DNA of 64,000 nt from Beverwykella pulmonaria (GCA_001599595.1 BCHH01000007.1:2002719-2066718); one strand, 5' to 3'. Counted from the first letter of the stretch, positions 22,365-33,350 are shown. The notes: generated by a model from the sequence alone, not told the origin. Numbers and translations: made by a program.

Positions 22365-23332
22365 TCACCGGTGCAAATCAGCAACAACGGTTAGGTGACT
22401 ATCTAACTCAGGCTGATTCGGATGCACCTCATTCCAAGGCAGTTTGTAAGGCGCATTCACAGGAGACGTTGGCTGCGTATATCCCTGTGTAGCTAGAGGC
22501 GGACTGAACCGTGCCGATGATTGTGAACCATTCTCTATTTGGGCAGCCGACTTCGATTGCTCTCTCCGAGCTTGTTTTCTTGCATACCATATGCCCATCG
22601 CAGCCAAGATAGTCGATATGACCGTGCAAGCAGTAGCGATACCACCGATTTCGCCTCCTGAAAGCTTTCCGCCACCTTGGGAATTGCCGATATTGATATT
22701 TTGTCCATTGTGGTTCTCATTGTTGTTTGTGTTGTACAAATATACGACTACGCCATTGGTTTGGGTCGCGATTGGAGACGCGCCTGGCGAGCTCACTGTG
22801 CCTGTACTTGTGGGCGCTGGCATCGTTGCTGTATTTGCTGTCGGTATTGCTGTTACCGTTGAACCTAAGCATAGTAAAGCCTAGTCAGCACACGGTTACA
22901 TGAAGACTTTCACTCTCATACCTTGAGCTGGCGTTGGTGGAGTGGCGAGGGCGATTGGTTGCATGTCTCCTGGGTCTTATCAGTACCGACTAAAGATGAG
23001 ATGTAAAGAACTTTAGGATTACCTTTCGAATCCATACTCCAGTCTGACATCACAGGAGCTGCACCGGTACAGGTGTATCCATCTTCACAACACGCATAGA
23101 TTGTCTTACCGCCCGGACCTTTTGCTGTAGTTTTTGTTGCTGATGGGAAACCGTTGTAGCAGCAGACTTTGTAATCCGCATCCGCAGCGTACTGTAATCC
23201 CAATAAGGGTGAGGGGCATATTGTTGGTTCTGCGTGCGCAAGAAGGATAGTGTCGAATGTTGTTGTGCCATCGTAGGCAAGACTGAGTTGTGCTAAGAAT
23301 AGCACCGCACTAATTAGGGTGGGAGTTCTCAT
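22365..23332 (-). CDS. Cys-rich single-pass plasma membrane protein
   Basis: Complement of exons 23023..23332, 22922..22975 and 22365..22864; 287 aa. A signal peptide (MRTPTLISAVLFLAQLSLA) is followed by an ectodomain with six closely spaced cysteines (C-P-S..., VCCYNGFP, YACCEDGYTC), a T/P/N-rich stalk, a transmembrane helix near residues 192-213 (GGIATACTVISTILAAMGIWY), and a short cytoplasmic tail beginning RKQARRE. The layout is that of a fungal surface receptor or sensor-like protein. I recognise no named domain. Both introns are GT...AG and the frame is continuous. Confidence 0.8.
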
Positions 23333-24659
23333 AGCAATTGACTAATATAGAGGTATAAAGCACCAGGTAGTTGGGAAGCACTCAAAACGCATAGGGCAAG
23401 GCAAAGTAGATATAATAACTTTGGGAAGATGTAGTGGTGTCATATTTTAAAATTCTGTCAATCTCCCGCTTTCGCATCATGCCATCATGGCATACAATGG
23501 TGTGTGAAGGCTTGAGTGCGTGACTAGGAATCTAGAAGAAACAAGTATTCCCGCTTTGCTTGAGGTGTTGACTACGAGAAAGACGGAAACAAAGATGCGG
23601 TAATTGCGACTCAAATGACCTGACGACGCCCATACCGATAATAGCGAAAATTTCCGCTTTTGACATATCTGTTCTGATTTAGCTAGAGCATTCTCGAGGT
23701 TGTTAGGTGTTCTCCATTCTAATCGAGCCGTGGTGGTCATGGTTCTAGCTTCGGTGGGATCAGGCTAGGGACTTTTGTGGCGTAGTGCATTTGAGCTGAA
23801 AATGGTTGTCCTTCAACATCACACCACGATCAGGCAAGGAAGCAGGTTGCTTTTCAAGTGCTGGACATCCATCATGAATTTCGGTTACAGAAGTCAAATG
23901 AGGACCAGGATTGATGCGAATGACGTTTGTCATAGAGTGTTCGCCCTAGCAGAGTGGTGCGCGCCCTAGTCAACAGGGGATCGGGTGATAAAGACTTCCA
24001 GTGGCTAGGGTTAGCCGTGTTGGTGATAGGTGTACAATGTAGGAAGGCTGAACTCGATAGTATTTCAGTCTTAGCCAAAGATACTTTATCTTGCCTAGGT
24101 TTCTTTTACCGGTACGACTAATAGGGATGGAGTCTCGGAGGCTCAGATGAGCACGGCAATTCTCTCGATTGCTGAGAATATCAGTTCTGGCTGTAGATGT
24201 GAACGAGTGTTTTAGAGAATGGGAGCACTAAGCTATACCGAAGAAGTTAATTTAAAGCGAGGCAGTTCAAGAGTGTTGTGAGCTGATTTTACTGTGCTTG
24301 GCATTGATTTATTTTCCTGAGAAGGCAACTAGCACATGATCATTGTGCTAGTAAGTCCATACATGGATCCGGAATTTCCTCAAAACCTTATCGCAGCGAT
24401 TTACAGGGCCCGAAAACTGTTTGAGACAAAGCTCGGATCTAGCCTGGCATTAGGAAACCTTTCGGAGCTCACTCCACCACAAATTATGTTCGATCTGGAG
24501 GTGACAATACCTCCTCTCATCCCTTTTCTCTATGCCTCCAAATACGCCAACTCCGGTGTAGGGAAGGATGTGGTCGGAGCGGGTCGGCCATCCTCCTTGC
24601 TCACAGTGGCGACATAAACACTAAATGGCGACTCAAAGCACGCCGACCATACGAACCTT
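23333..24659. other. Intergenic, no supported gene
   Basis: Short ORFs on both strands lack family features. The right end abuts the target-site duplication of a solo LTR. Confidence 0.4.
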
Positions 24660-24818
24660 GTTTCTGTAAGCTGGGTGAGGGTATATGAAGATGTGTATTG
24701 TGTGTATCTCTGTGTGTGTGTTATGTATGTAATGCACAGGTATTATATATATGATAGCGGAAGTGTTTAGTTAATGGCATATCCACGTGATTCGTATAGT
24801 GCCCGGGCATACAGTTTC
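24660..24818 (+). mobile_element. Small solo LTR with 5-bp target duplication, copy 3 of 5
   Basis: The LTR is 24665-24813 (149 bp), starting TGTAAGCTGGG and ending CCGGGCATACA. It is flanked by GTTTC at 24660-24664 and GTTTC at 24814-24818, a perfect 5-bp target duplication as left by retroviral-type integration. Contents: a TG-rich microsatellite, ATTATATATATGA and the shared GGCATATCCACGTGA block. This copy identifies the whole family as LTRs and not MITEs. Confidence 0.85.
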
Positions 24819-24953
24819 TCCGAGAAGCAAGAGATGGATTGACGTTCACCCCCGCCTTAGCCAACGTCCGAGAGCAGTGAGGAAATCGGAATGCGTTCTC
24901 TTTGCCACTTCTTAAACTCATAGATGTCGACCCCGCCACGTTCTGAGGTCATA

Positions 24954-25688
24954 TTAATTCGACCCCCCGTAGAATGCATCAAAGCCTTCCTCTTCTTCTT
25001 CATCTCTGTCCCTGAAAGCAAACTGTAGATTCCGATGTGCGTTGGGGATAGCGGCTTGCGACTTCAGATTATGTCTTGAAGAATAGTCTACATTGATGCA
25101 ACACTGCGTGGTGGACCGAAGATAAAGGGTGATCTGCGGACCCGTTTCCGAGTCCAGGATCGAGAGCCTGAAGTCACTATTTTCTTCATTGCGAACAAAT
25201 GCTTCCGTGATGTCGTATATCGTGCCCATGTTCACACCTTGGGAGCCTTCAAATGAAACTTCTGCGTCGCTTGCATCTTCTCCACACTGTCCATGGCGGA
25301 ACTCTACGACCGAAAGCTTCTTTGGTGGAGGTTGAATTGGCAGCATCTCGCGCCAACTCGCGTGTGAGTAGAGATAGGTTTCCTTTTTTTTATCGTCGCG
25401 TGTCCAATCCAGCAGCTTAATGATACTCAGGTTCTGCGGGTATGCCGAGAGAACGAACCATGGCAGGAATGCTTCGCGCAAGATTGGGTTGATGATCCAT
25501 TCTCTAGGATCCTTGAGAGGTGTCACTCGAAATTACAGTGCTTGTTGAAGGCTTGGTGAAGACTTTATCGTGGTTTCGAAGTGCCGCGATATGCGCTGTG
25601 CGAGAAGCAGGTCTTTCCTTGGGAGCTGAGCTAGGACTGCTTCAAGCAGCTCGGGGGTTTCGAGTACCCGGTTACAAGCTGAAGGCAT
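24954..25688 (-). pseudogene. F-box protein gene with one nonsense codon
   Basis: On the minus strand an ATG at 25688 opens MPSACNRVLETPELLEAVL, AQLPRKDLLLAQRISRHF, a clear N-terminal F-box as found in the large fungal F-box families. After 51 codons a TAA (25533-25535) interrupts the frame just before FRVTPLKDPREWIINPIL, where such proteins normally continue without a break. The remaining 190 codons stay open to 24954 and keep the family's composition (EAFLPWFVL, VVEFRHGQCGEDASD, RDRDEEEEEGFDAFYGG). No GT...AG intron spans the stop, and the downstream part has no early ATG. One mutation therefore seems to have silenced a recently functional gene. F-box proteins are substrate adaptors of SCF ubiquitin ligases. 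Confidence 0.75.
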
Positions 25689-27174
25689 GATCCCTGTATC
25701 GTTTACGCAAGGTGTAGAGTGAAGAAGGAGGGGTGACTGCTTATATGTTGACTGTTTGGCGTTACCTGATCGTTTATCTATTCCACGTCATATCCCAGCT
25801 AACCCAGAAATGGTTATGCAGCTGAAAGAAACAACCTCACCTCTGCTGTCCTCCATCACCCTCCACCAATCTACATGCCATCGTTAAATCCTCCCGCTTC
25901 AGTCTACTTTACCAAGTGAATCAACTGTAGTCTTCGGTATCTGGCATATATGCCTGCCGTGTTGACAGGGTCTTTTCCCAATGAAGCGCTGGCGACAACG
26001 TTCTATTCATCCATTTTCGATTTTTGACAATTGGTTGTTCCTCGCTCCACTCTGATCCAAATCACGCAAGCCAGGTCCTGGGATTTTTCCTAGTAGGAGT
26101 GACCATATAGAACTCTCATCCTGATGGGCCTGGACGGGCGCCCTGCAAGCTTTATAGTCAGGGATCGTGTCCTTCTATTACGAAAACTGGAAAATGTTAA
26201 TTTCTGGATGCAAAGTTGAGCCGAGTTTGATTGTAAACTTAGAAATTTTCGGAACGACTAGTGACTGTATTTGCGGGTGAAAGACGCGTGAACATAGTTT
26301 CGCCAAAACACACACTAGTCTAGTGCATATAGAGGGTATAGGCCGATTCCGAAGCACCAATGTCTTCAGGTCACCCTCAACGAGATATTTACGCCATTCC
26401 CTTGGATAATGAAGATACCCCTGGTTTGCAAAAAGGTCACGGGAGGGTAAGTATATAAGACTGCGAGAGATACTGTTGGTATTACAGTGGATTGCACGGT
26501 ATATAACAATGACTCAGAAGGAGGACTGGGTGGATTAAGCGAGCGATCCGCACAGGCATAAATATACGGCCCCGGCAATTTAGAAGGAGGACACACCCGA
26601 GAATCAAAACCTACAATTGGCAAGCTAGCAGAGGACTTCGACGTCGCTGCTAGCCCTTGCTGCGTAGAAGATTCGTGGTCACAAGCAATACATACTCTTT
26701 CTACCGTACCCTTCCAACCGTACCCTGCGCTCTTGCACCGCCGTGGATTAGCGTTCTGCGAAACCCACGGGCAGTCGATTAACAGCGTCTATAGGACCTT
26801 CCCATTTCACGGGCGGGTATACCGACAGATACAATAAACATAGAAGCGCTCATATCACACCCCTTAGATTTATCATATTACATGGAGCGAAAGCATTAAG
26901 GAGTTAAAATTGGCTAGTGCATAGAACCAATATCTAATCTACCACAGACTAAAGAGGAAGCTAAGCCTACTCAAGCGTGCGTACGCTTCTATTTAGAGGG
27001 GACCCTGCAGAAGCTACAAGAAAAATTTTTCCTATAAGCGTCGGCTGGTAATTGGCAGTGTGCCACGCGCGAGGAAGATAAAGCATAGGCGTTTTTAATG
27101 TCTACGTGCTTCCTATCTATTGTAAAGAGGCGAAGAGTGCATCCACTCGGCCGAGAGGAGATTAATAAGGCCTT
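25689..27174. other. Repeat-degraded intergenic region
   Basis: Promoter of the F-box gene, then AT-rich sequence with no supported ORF. From about 26890 the sequence looks like decayed coding DNA with many TAG/TAA codons leading into the NLR fragment. Confidence 0.4.
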
Positions 27175-27294
27175 AGTTTAAATGTAGAAAGACAACGAAT
27201 GCATCCAACACTTACGCCTTACTAATCCTAGTAATAATAAGAAGCGTATTAAAGACACCAAAGGTGGCTTACTAAAGGACTTATATTACTAGAT
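27175..27294 (+). pseudogene. N-terminal NLR (NACHT-family) fragment truncated at an LTR
   Basis: One frame reads KDNECIQHLRLTNPSNNKKR then IKDTKGGLLKDLYY with a TAG where W is expected. This matches the short linker that precedes the NACHT P-loop in fungal NLR proteins (pattern LRxTDPRDDKxRIExTKGGLLxDSYxW). The match stops exactly where the LTR at 27295 begins. Only about 40 codons remain. Confidence 0.6.
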
Positions 27295-27549
27295 TGTAAG
27301 GCCCCTGGTACTAGGTCGAACCTTATGAGGTTAGACTAGGCCAGATTGGGACAGATGGGGGCACTAGGTGGTGCACCACGCTAGTCCTACCCTGTCTAGG
27401 CTATAGGTGATGTCACATGACTGGGCATATATATTCCCGGATCGCTACGGGCTGTGCTCGGTAGCGATTCGTTTGAGTATTCTTTAGGAATGCGAACTCC
27501 TCTCCGTGCTATCCTCTGTTACCATTGCCTAGTGACACCAACTCTTACA
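27295..27549 (+). mobile_element. Solo LTR-like element (255 bp)
   Basis: Begins TGTAAGGCCCC and ends ACTCTTACA, so the termini form TGTAAG...CTTACA. It contains a TATATATT box (about 27428) and a duplicated GGTAGCGATTCG-type block. No matching 5-bp flank is visible (TAGAT versus CTTTG), so one edge may be wrong or the flank may have decayed. It is a different family from the 125-149 bp LTRs. Confidence 0.5.
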
Positions 27550-27618
27550 CTTTGTACTAATCGTACGATCAAGTATAAGCCCTGTTCATACAACCGGTCG
27601 TAGATAGCTTTCATTTAA

Positions 27619-27888
27619 TTATATAATAGAAGCTGTCGCTAGTGTTGGACGAGCTTCTTTAATCTGAATGTCTTTGTGACGTGTACGTATATGACTTCGC
27701 AGTCCCATAGTTGATGTAGTAGAACCTGATTCGCAATATTTGCAATGATATATCTTTGTTCTGCCTTTTCTCTCTGGTTCGTCCGATCTTCTTGTACGAC
27801 AATGTTCATGAATATTTGATGTATGAGGAGATTCAGTATTGGAAATAGTACTCTGAGCAGTATTAAAAGCACTAGTAAGAGTTATCAT
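27619..27888 (-). pseudogene. hAT transposase N-terminal (BED-type zinc finger) fragment
   Basis: Minus-strand 89-codon ORF with YHCKYCESGSTTSTMGLRSH and RTRH, i.e. C-x2-C-x(n)-H-x4-H as in the BED finger at the start of fungal hAT transposases. The rest of the transposase is absent. A palindromic AT-rich block (TTTATCGCGATAAATTTATCG, about 28000-28020) lies upstream and may belong to the element's 5' end. Confidence 0.55.
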
Positions 27889-28153
27889 CTTGATCTTCGC
27901 TTTGAACAGATGCCATCATTGTACGAGCAAGGAATTTTGCAGAATATTAAAAGAAAAGTTGATTTGTACAGCGGCTTACGTTAGCGTATTTTATTGTGAT
28001 TTATCGCGATAAATTTATCGTTGCCCAGTCTGCGCGAATCCACGCATCACGCGCACGGACACGTTATGGCGCGGGGCAAGGCACACGTGGAGCACGACAA
28101 TTGGTAACTCCATCGCCTCGTCAAAGCAGTGAATAGTCATCTGGAACTAAATA

Positions 28154-28732
28154 CCGCAAAATCTGGCACAAGTGAGGTACCCTAGGCTCAATGAGGGAAG
28201 CTGGTCCTCCAATCAGATGGCTGCTAGTGGGGCCGTTTAATGCTTTGTAATCGCGGAGAATAAACGTCAATCCATCTATCGCACTGTGACAGTCTTCCTT
28301 GCGTTAAATATGGCTATTAGAGGTGACTGTGAGCTTATCTGTAAGTTCCTGGGGCCGTTTATTACCGCCACCACTGATATACTGGTCACTGACACACTGC
28401 AGTCGTCACCAAGGACTTCCTAAAAAGTCCGTGCTTTGAAGCGTTCAAGCTCTATCAAATCGTCTGTCGCCAACCATCTGACCCTGATGCCCTTGCTGTA
28501 TGTAGAATACATGTAGGGTTCTCTGTTACAAGTTTAAATGGAACATCAGGACCACACGAGGGATGAGTTTACGGCCCCAGCTATGTACACGAAGAGGGGA
28601 ATCAAAGGCCCAAGCGTTTTTGATGCCAAGGCATATGGACCTTAATTAAACGACCCCATCAGCAGCCATCTGATTGGAGGACCAGCTTCCCTCATTGAGC
28701 CTAGGGTACCTCACTTGTGCCAGATTTTGCGG
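28154..28732. mobile_element. 579-bp element with 88-bp terminal inverted repeats and TA flanks
   Basis: The left arm (28154-28241) and right arm (28645-28732) are reverse complements over 88 bp. They are identical for the first 73 bases or so, starting CCGCAAAATCTGGCAC, with four mismatches by eye in the inner part. Both ends are flanked by TA (28152-28153 and 28733-28734), the target duplication of Tc1/mariner transposons. The interior (about 400 bp) has no transposase. This is a non-autonomous (MITE-like) element. High arm identity suggests recent movement or escape from RIP. Confidence 0.85.
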
Positions 28733-29359
28733 TAGTCAGGTCTGGTATGTGATAGGAGGAGGATTTCCGGCAGGATCTCACCGGTCAGCCAAACCTTGCT
28801 GCCTAGATAGGCTCGATACTATCATTGGCAGTGTTGTGACATTGGCAGTAGGAAAGATAAATGTTTCCACACATGATAAGCTGCTCCTGCTGCTATCGCT
28901 TGATATATTACACTGCACTGTTTCCTTAACTGCCACAATCGCGAACAACCCACTCGATTGACTGGCAACAGTATTCGCAACAATTCTCTCAAATGGCTAC
29001 TTCATTGGTAAGATAACACGTCCTTGTTTAGGCGAAATTTGGTTTGAACAATGTGTAGCCGCAGAAACGAATCTCCCGCAGTCCAAGAAAATGGCAATGC
29101 GTGCGAACCACTAGAGAACCACTACTGCAAACAGTACGCTTACAATGCTACAGTGCCAATGTGAATATCAACATCAAGATCGGCGGAGAAGGTGTAACGG
29201 CAGTTCTATAAATACCAATTCTGAGGTTATTGAGTGCAATCATACTCGATGCACCGCATGCATATCCCTTATTGGTTATCGGCACCCGGTCACCGGGGGT
29301 TGGTATTATGTATATGCTTAGAAAGGTGTCGGAAGCACGTTAAAGCGCGTTGATTAATT
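28733..29359. other. Intergenic
   Basis: Between the inverted-repeat element and the 3' end of the HET gene. Only an unsupported 95-codon ORF that begins inside the right arm of the inverted repeat. Confidence 0.4.
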
Positions 29360-31444
29360 TTAAGCTAATTCGATATCGTAATCAAGTGTATCCGGATCAA
29401 CATCCTTATACGCTTCCCCATGCATATATCCATCAACATACATATCTCCAATAAGTCTGTAAGTGCTTACAACCAGACGGATGACATATAGTTGGTCAGC
29501 TCCTTGAAGAGCAACAATTGCATCACCTCCTTGGACCGTGTGCATCGCATTGAAGAAGCGCCCTGCACCAGTACGGCCGAGACAACGCCCCTCTTCCAAG
29601 GAATATTGCAAGACATTTTTAAGGGCCAGGGATTCTTCTCTGCTGATTTTATCGGTGATTTGGGGCTCAGGATATGCGTTGCTTGGGGCCAATATTTTAA
29701 TGCTTTCCAGAATATGATGACAACGTTCGAATAGCCTCTCAGCTGCTAATGGTAGTGTGCTAGTATTCTCTGATAGCACACGCAACAGGTGTCGAAGATA
29801 AGCCCAAAAGTGGAAAGCCATTACGTCATTTTCACTGGCGTGAGTAGCAGGAGGTGGTGACCAAGGAGCTCTTGCAGTGACAGTGCGAAGTATGCAGGCA
29901 ATATCCTCAATAGAAAACTCGTCAGGTACAGTATGTACAAGGTTAGAGAGGAAGTTGATCTGTGATGAGACGCTTGTAGCGTCACGAATCCAGGTAACGC
30001 TTGGATGTGCAGTAGACACGCAGTCTAAAATCCGTCCTTTGACCACAAGAATTGAATCATCCGTGTGGAATCGTACTGGGTGGATGAGGAGTGAAATCGG
30101 GTGTGGTGAATATACTTCGATAGGAATATTCGCAGGATTTTTGGCACCTATAGTGCGCTCTAGGTCAAGACACCAGGAAGGAAGTGTTGAGTCCGGCCGA
30201 TGCCATGACAAACTGAAACTCAGGAATTCTAGATTATTCCCATGTGTAAGTACACGAGTCGATAATTGCTTAGAAAGGTTATCAGCGGTGTTCAGAACTG
30301 AGTAATCAGGTTTGAGACCAAGGGCTGCGGAGTCCTCGGAGATAGCGAGAATGGCGTATACCCGGTCCCGGGCGTCTCGACATAATTGTGACTGGTACCA
30401 CTGTAGGTTGTGACAGAGTGATGACCAGCTATATTCAGTTTCAAAGTTTAATCGGGCATGTCGATCCCACCATATGCCATATATGGTTCGTTCAACTTCA
30501 TCCAAATGTAGCGCGTTTTCACTTAGGCGTTTTCGACCTATGTCGCGATACGGCTGAGGAAGGTGGCCTATGGCAAAAAGGATGGGTATAGTGGCGATAG
30601 TGTCCCACTCTATCAGGCAGTGCCCCCGAAGTGTTATGATCTCCTTATTTAGTACCTGCTCTTGCACGATCCATAATCGCTGAGTCCATTCGCCATACGC
30701 AACGTGTATGAGCCAATCCCAGCCTTGCTCAGTGTATTGTTGGAAGATTTCATCTTCTTCGTATAATTCTTCGGCGGTAATATTCAAGTCCGAGGGGAGT
30801 TGTTCTAACTGGATGAAACCATCAAGTATCCACTCCCGAATTCGTTCGATACTTCCAGCTTCGTGTATCCGTGGCCAAGCGTCACCCATATTGCTACCAA
30901 TCCTCTTCAGCAATTTTATCCCTCGTTCCTCCTCCTCTGCTATCCCTGTGGGACCAAGATAGGTAATGACCTGTCTCGCTTGCGTATATATTTGACTCAT
31001 CATTGCAACCTGCTTATTCTTTTCGCCTTCGTCTTGCTGGTTGATGCAAATTTGATCAATCCAAAAGAATTCGCCCTTCAATTCTTGGGAGCCTCGCAAA
31101 TCACACAAGGCATTACCAAGATTCTTTGTCAGAGGAATCCATCCGACCGCTTTTCCAAGACGATCAAGGATTATAGCCCGGCTTGCTTGCTCCGGGTTGC
31201 CCCAGACATATGAAAGCGCCCGGAAACTACAAGTTGCAACAGGAATATGGAGAATAGAGACTTCGATTTGTGTTTCGGTCGTATTGAGCTTGAGCACGCG
31301 GATCTCATCATGCCTCTCCAAACGATCATATCTGTAGCGAGGAGGGTCCATATCTGCTGATTGCGGCTCACCGTTAGTAAGTTGCAAAGACTGTAAGCTA
31401 CAAAGGCCAGGAGTCGTAAAAGCCTTGAGTACCGTGATGTCCAT
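29360..31444 (-). CDS. Heterokaryon incompatibility (HET) domain protein
   Basis: Single exon, 694 aa. The HET domain occupies roughly residues 73-270 and shows its three conserved blocks: FRALSYVWGNP, then EFFWIDQICINQQDEGEKNKQ with QIYTQARQVITYLG, and LWIVQEQVLNKEI. The C-terminal 400 residues are the usual variable part of HET proteins, ending in GAGRFFNAMHTVQGGDAIVALQ and VSTYRLIGDMYVDGYMHGEA, which is typical of the family's tail (GDxIVxLxG...YRLIGExYVxGxMxGE). HET proteins trigger cell death after fusion with a genetically different strain. The ORF is intact although it lies between dead HET and NLR genes. An alternative start is Met32. Confidence 0.92.
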   Translation of the reverse strand: MDITVLKAFTTPGLCSLQSLQLTNGEPQSADMDPPRYRYDRLERHDEIRVLKLNTTETQIEVSILHIPVATCSFRALSYVWGNPEQASRAIILDRLGKAVGWIPLTKNLGNALCDLRGSQELKGEFFWIDQICINQQDEGEKNKQVAMMSQIYTQARQVITYLGPTGIAEEEERGIKLLKRIGSNMGDAWPRIHEAGSIERIREWILDGFIQLEQLPSDLNITAEELYEEDEIFQQYTEQGWDWLIHVAYGEWTQRLWIVQEQVLNKEIITLRGHCLIEWDTIATIPILFAIGHLPQPYRDIGRKRLSENALHLDEVERTIYGIWWDRHARLNFETEYSWSSLCHNLQWYQSQLCRDARDRVYAILAISEDSAALGLKPDYSVLNTADNLSKQLSTRVLTHGNNLEFLSFSLSWHRPDSTLPSWCLDLERTIGAKNPANIPIEVYSPHPISLLIHPVRFHTDDSILVVKGRILDCVSTAHPSVTWIRDATSVSSQINFLSNLVHTVPDEFSIEDIACILRTVTARAPWSPPPATHASENDVMAFHFWAYLRHLLRVLSENTSTLPLAAERLFERCHHILESIKILAPSNAYPEPQITDKISREESLALKNVLQYSLEEGRCLGRTGAGRFFNAMHTVQGGDAIVALQGADQLYVIRLVVSTYRLIGDMYVDGYMHGEAYKDVDPDTLDYDIELA

Positions 31445-32677
31445 ACGGAGAACTAGGAGTTTGCAGCACTTTCTATATTGGAGGGTGTGACGGCCTGCTC
31501 GACCTTTGGCAATCTTCAGGCAGTCACCTTGCTTGCCACGTGCTGATACAGCCTCATGAAGGTTCGGCTTCCGGGTGTGCAGGGCACTCGACTTTAACTC
31601 GTCAATACTCCCTGCTTCTTGAGAGCGGAAATCTTACCTCTATTGAGCTAGTCCCGGGTAGGTGCAATCACTCCCTATTGCTTACCCGGCACATGATATT
31701 ACGTGTATAATTGTGGCTGGTCATTCTGTGGCATTATGTACCCCTAGGGATCGTCAAATGAGCTCATTTTCTAATTATGATTACTTTGTGAGGATCTTAT
31801 AAGCTCGGACCACTAAGTGGTCTGTGCCATCATTTAATTGACTCAGCATCCCCCTGAATGCCGAATGCCTAAGAGCTATATGGTACGCTGATGATGAAGG
31901 TTCTTCAAGATCAAATGGCTGAAGCTGTCATTCTGGATAGTCTACCACTCGATCCATTTGAGAAGGCATAATGTAATAATACCTGATATTGTTAAATGCT
32001 ACTATAACTCCCTCCCTTACTGGGCATCATTTCTATTATGAGCTCACAGCCATTAAATGATGAATAAATGATGCCCAATTAGGCTTAGTCTTATGAGGCA
32101 TCTGCAGATGATGGCGATCCCTATGTACCCCACCAAACCTCTGGCTGATATAAATGTGGCTATGCCCCTTCTCCACCTCCCTGTCAACTACTCATCTTTT
32201 GTATATTCGCCACCTCACAAAACCCTCTGTCCATAGCGGCTCGGCCGTCCTCCCTGCTAGCATCACCAAGGTGTTCATCCGCTTCTCAAGATCTACAGTA
32301 TATGCATATTTAGTTTAGTCGCATGCAAATTGGCGTTCAGCTGCAGCATGACCTCTACATGTCAGCCTTGCCGCGCCACACTGTGGGCTGTGTGCTCAGC
32401 CTCATCCCGCCCGTCACAAAAGTAAAGACATGACAACTCATAATTAGCGGAATTACAGTAGTTCACAACACTTTTGCGCTGTCTCTCTCTTAGACGCGAT
32501 TTCTCGGTATACCTCAGCTTCCTATACGCCTGTATGCTTGCTAACCTTAATGGCTAGGAGTAATCTCCTCTACGGACGAGCGATGTACCCTGCTCGTCCC
32601 TTCAGTTAGGCTGACGCGCGCGAATCCTACCGAGATCCATTCCCACCACTAGTCCCCGTTCAGCTCTATGCGAAGCA
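31445..32677. other. Intergenic between intact and dead HET genes
   Basis: Upstream region of the HET gene, then sequence with repeated short motifs (AAATGATG, TGATGCCCA around 32030-32090). No supported gene. Confidence 0.4.
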
Positions 32678-33350
32678 ATGCGTCTTTTGCGACGTAGCAA
32701 TACTGGCGAGTTTAGTCTTACTTAGTTTGGCGATGAGGCCATTCCTCCCCCCCATGCAATACTTTCGCATACATGGGGAGTAGACACCGAGGAAATCACT
32801 TTCAAAGACTTAACGGATGGCGCTGGCAAGGATAAGACTGGCCATGAGAAGATCTGGTTCTGCGGAGAACAAGCTGGACTAGACGATTTAGAATACTTTT
32901 GGATTGACACCTATTGCATCAATAAAGTAAACAAAACCGAAGTCTTGAAGGCTATTAACTCTTTGTTTCACTAGTACCGCAGCGCCACTTAATACTTCGT
33001 CTATTTATTAGATGTCTTAAGTCCTCCTATCGGCACTAAAGATGAGTCTGACCCATAGGTGTGGGAATTAAATTTCCCAAAAAGTAAATGGTTCACTTGG
33101 GATTGGACGCTCCAGGCTATTAACTTCATATTTTACTAGTATTGCCACGTGGCTTAATACTTCTATTTATTAAGTATCTCTAGCTCTCCTATTGACATCA
33201 ACGATGAAAGCGATCCGCGGCCATGGGAATTAGATTTCTGGAAAAGTAGATGGTTCACTTGGTGTTGGACACTCTAAGAGCTTCTTACCCCTAATTTAGT
33301 TAAATTCTTCTCCCGGCAAGGCAAGCGACTTAGTAATAAAGTTCCCTAAG
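32678..33350 (+). pseudogene. RIP-damaged HET domain gene with internal duplication
   Basis: A frame starting at ATG 32678 reads MRLLRRSNTGEFSLT*FGDE, HAILSHTWGVDTEEITFKDL, GLDDLEYFWIDTYCIN and WFTWDWTLQ, the pattern of the short N-terminal HET domain (Y-A-I-L-S-H-T-W-G, F-W-I-D-T-C-C-I-N, R-G-W-T-L-Q-E-L). About seven stops lie on W or Q codons (TGG to TAG, CAG/CAA to TAG/TAA), diagnostic of C-to-T change at CpA. The segment 32951-33115 is repeated at 33116-33276, so the DESDP...WFTWxWTL block occurs twice. A working HET domain has one. Confidence 0.8.
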
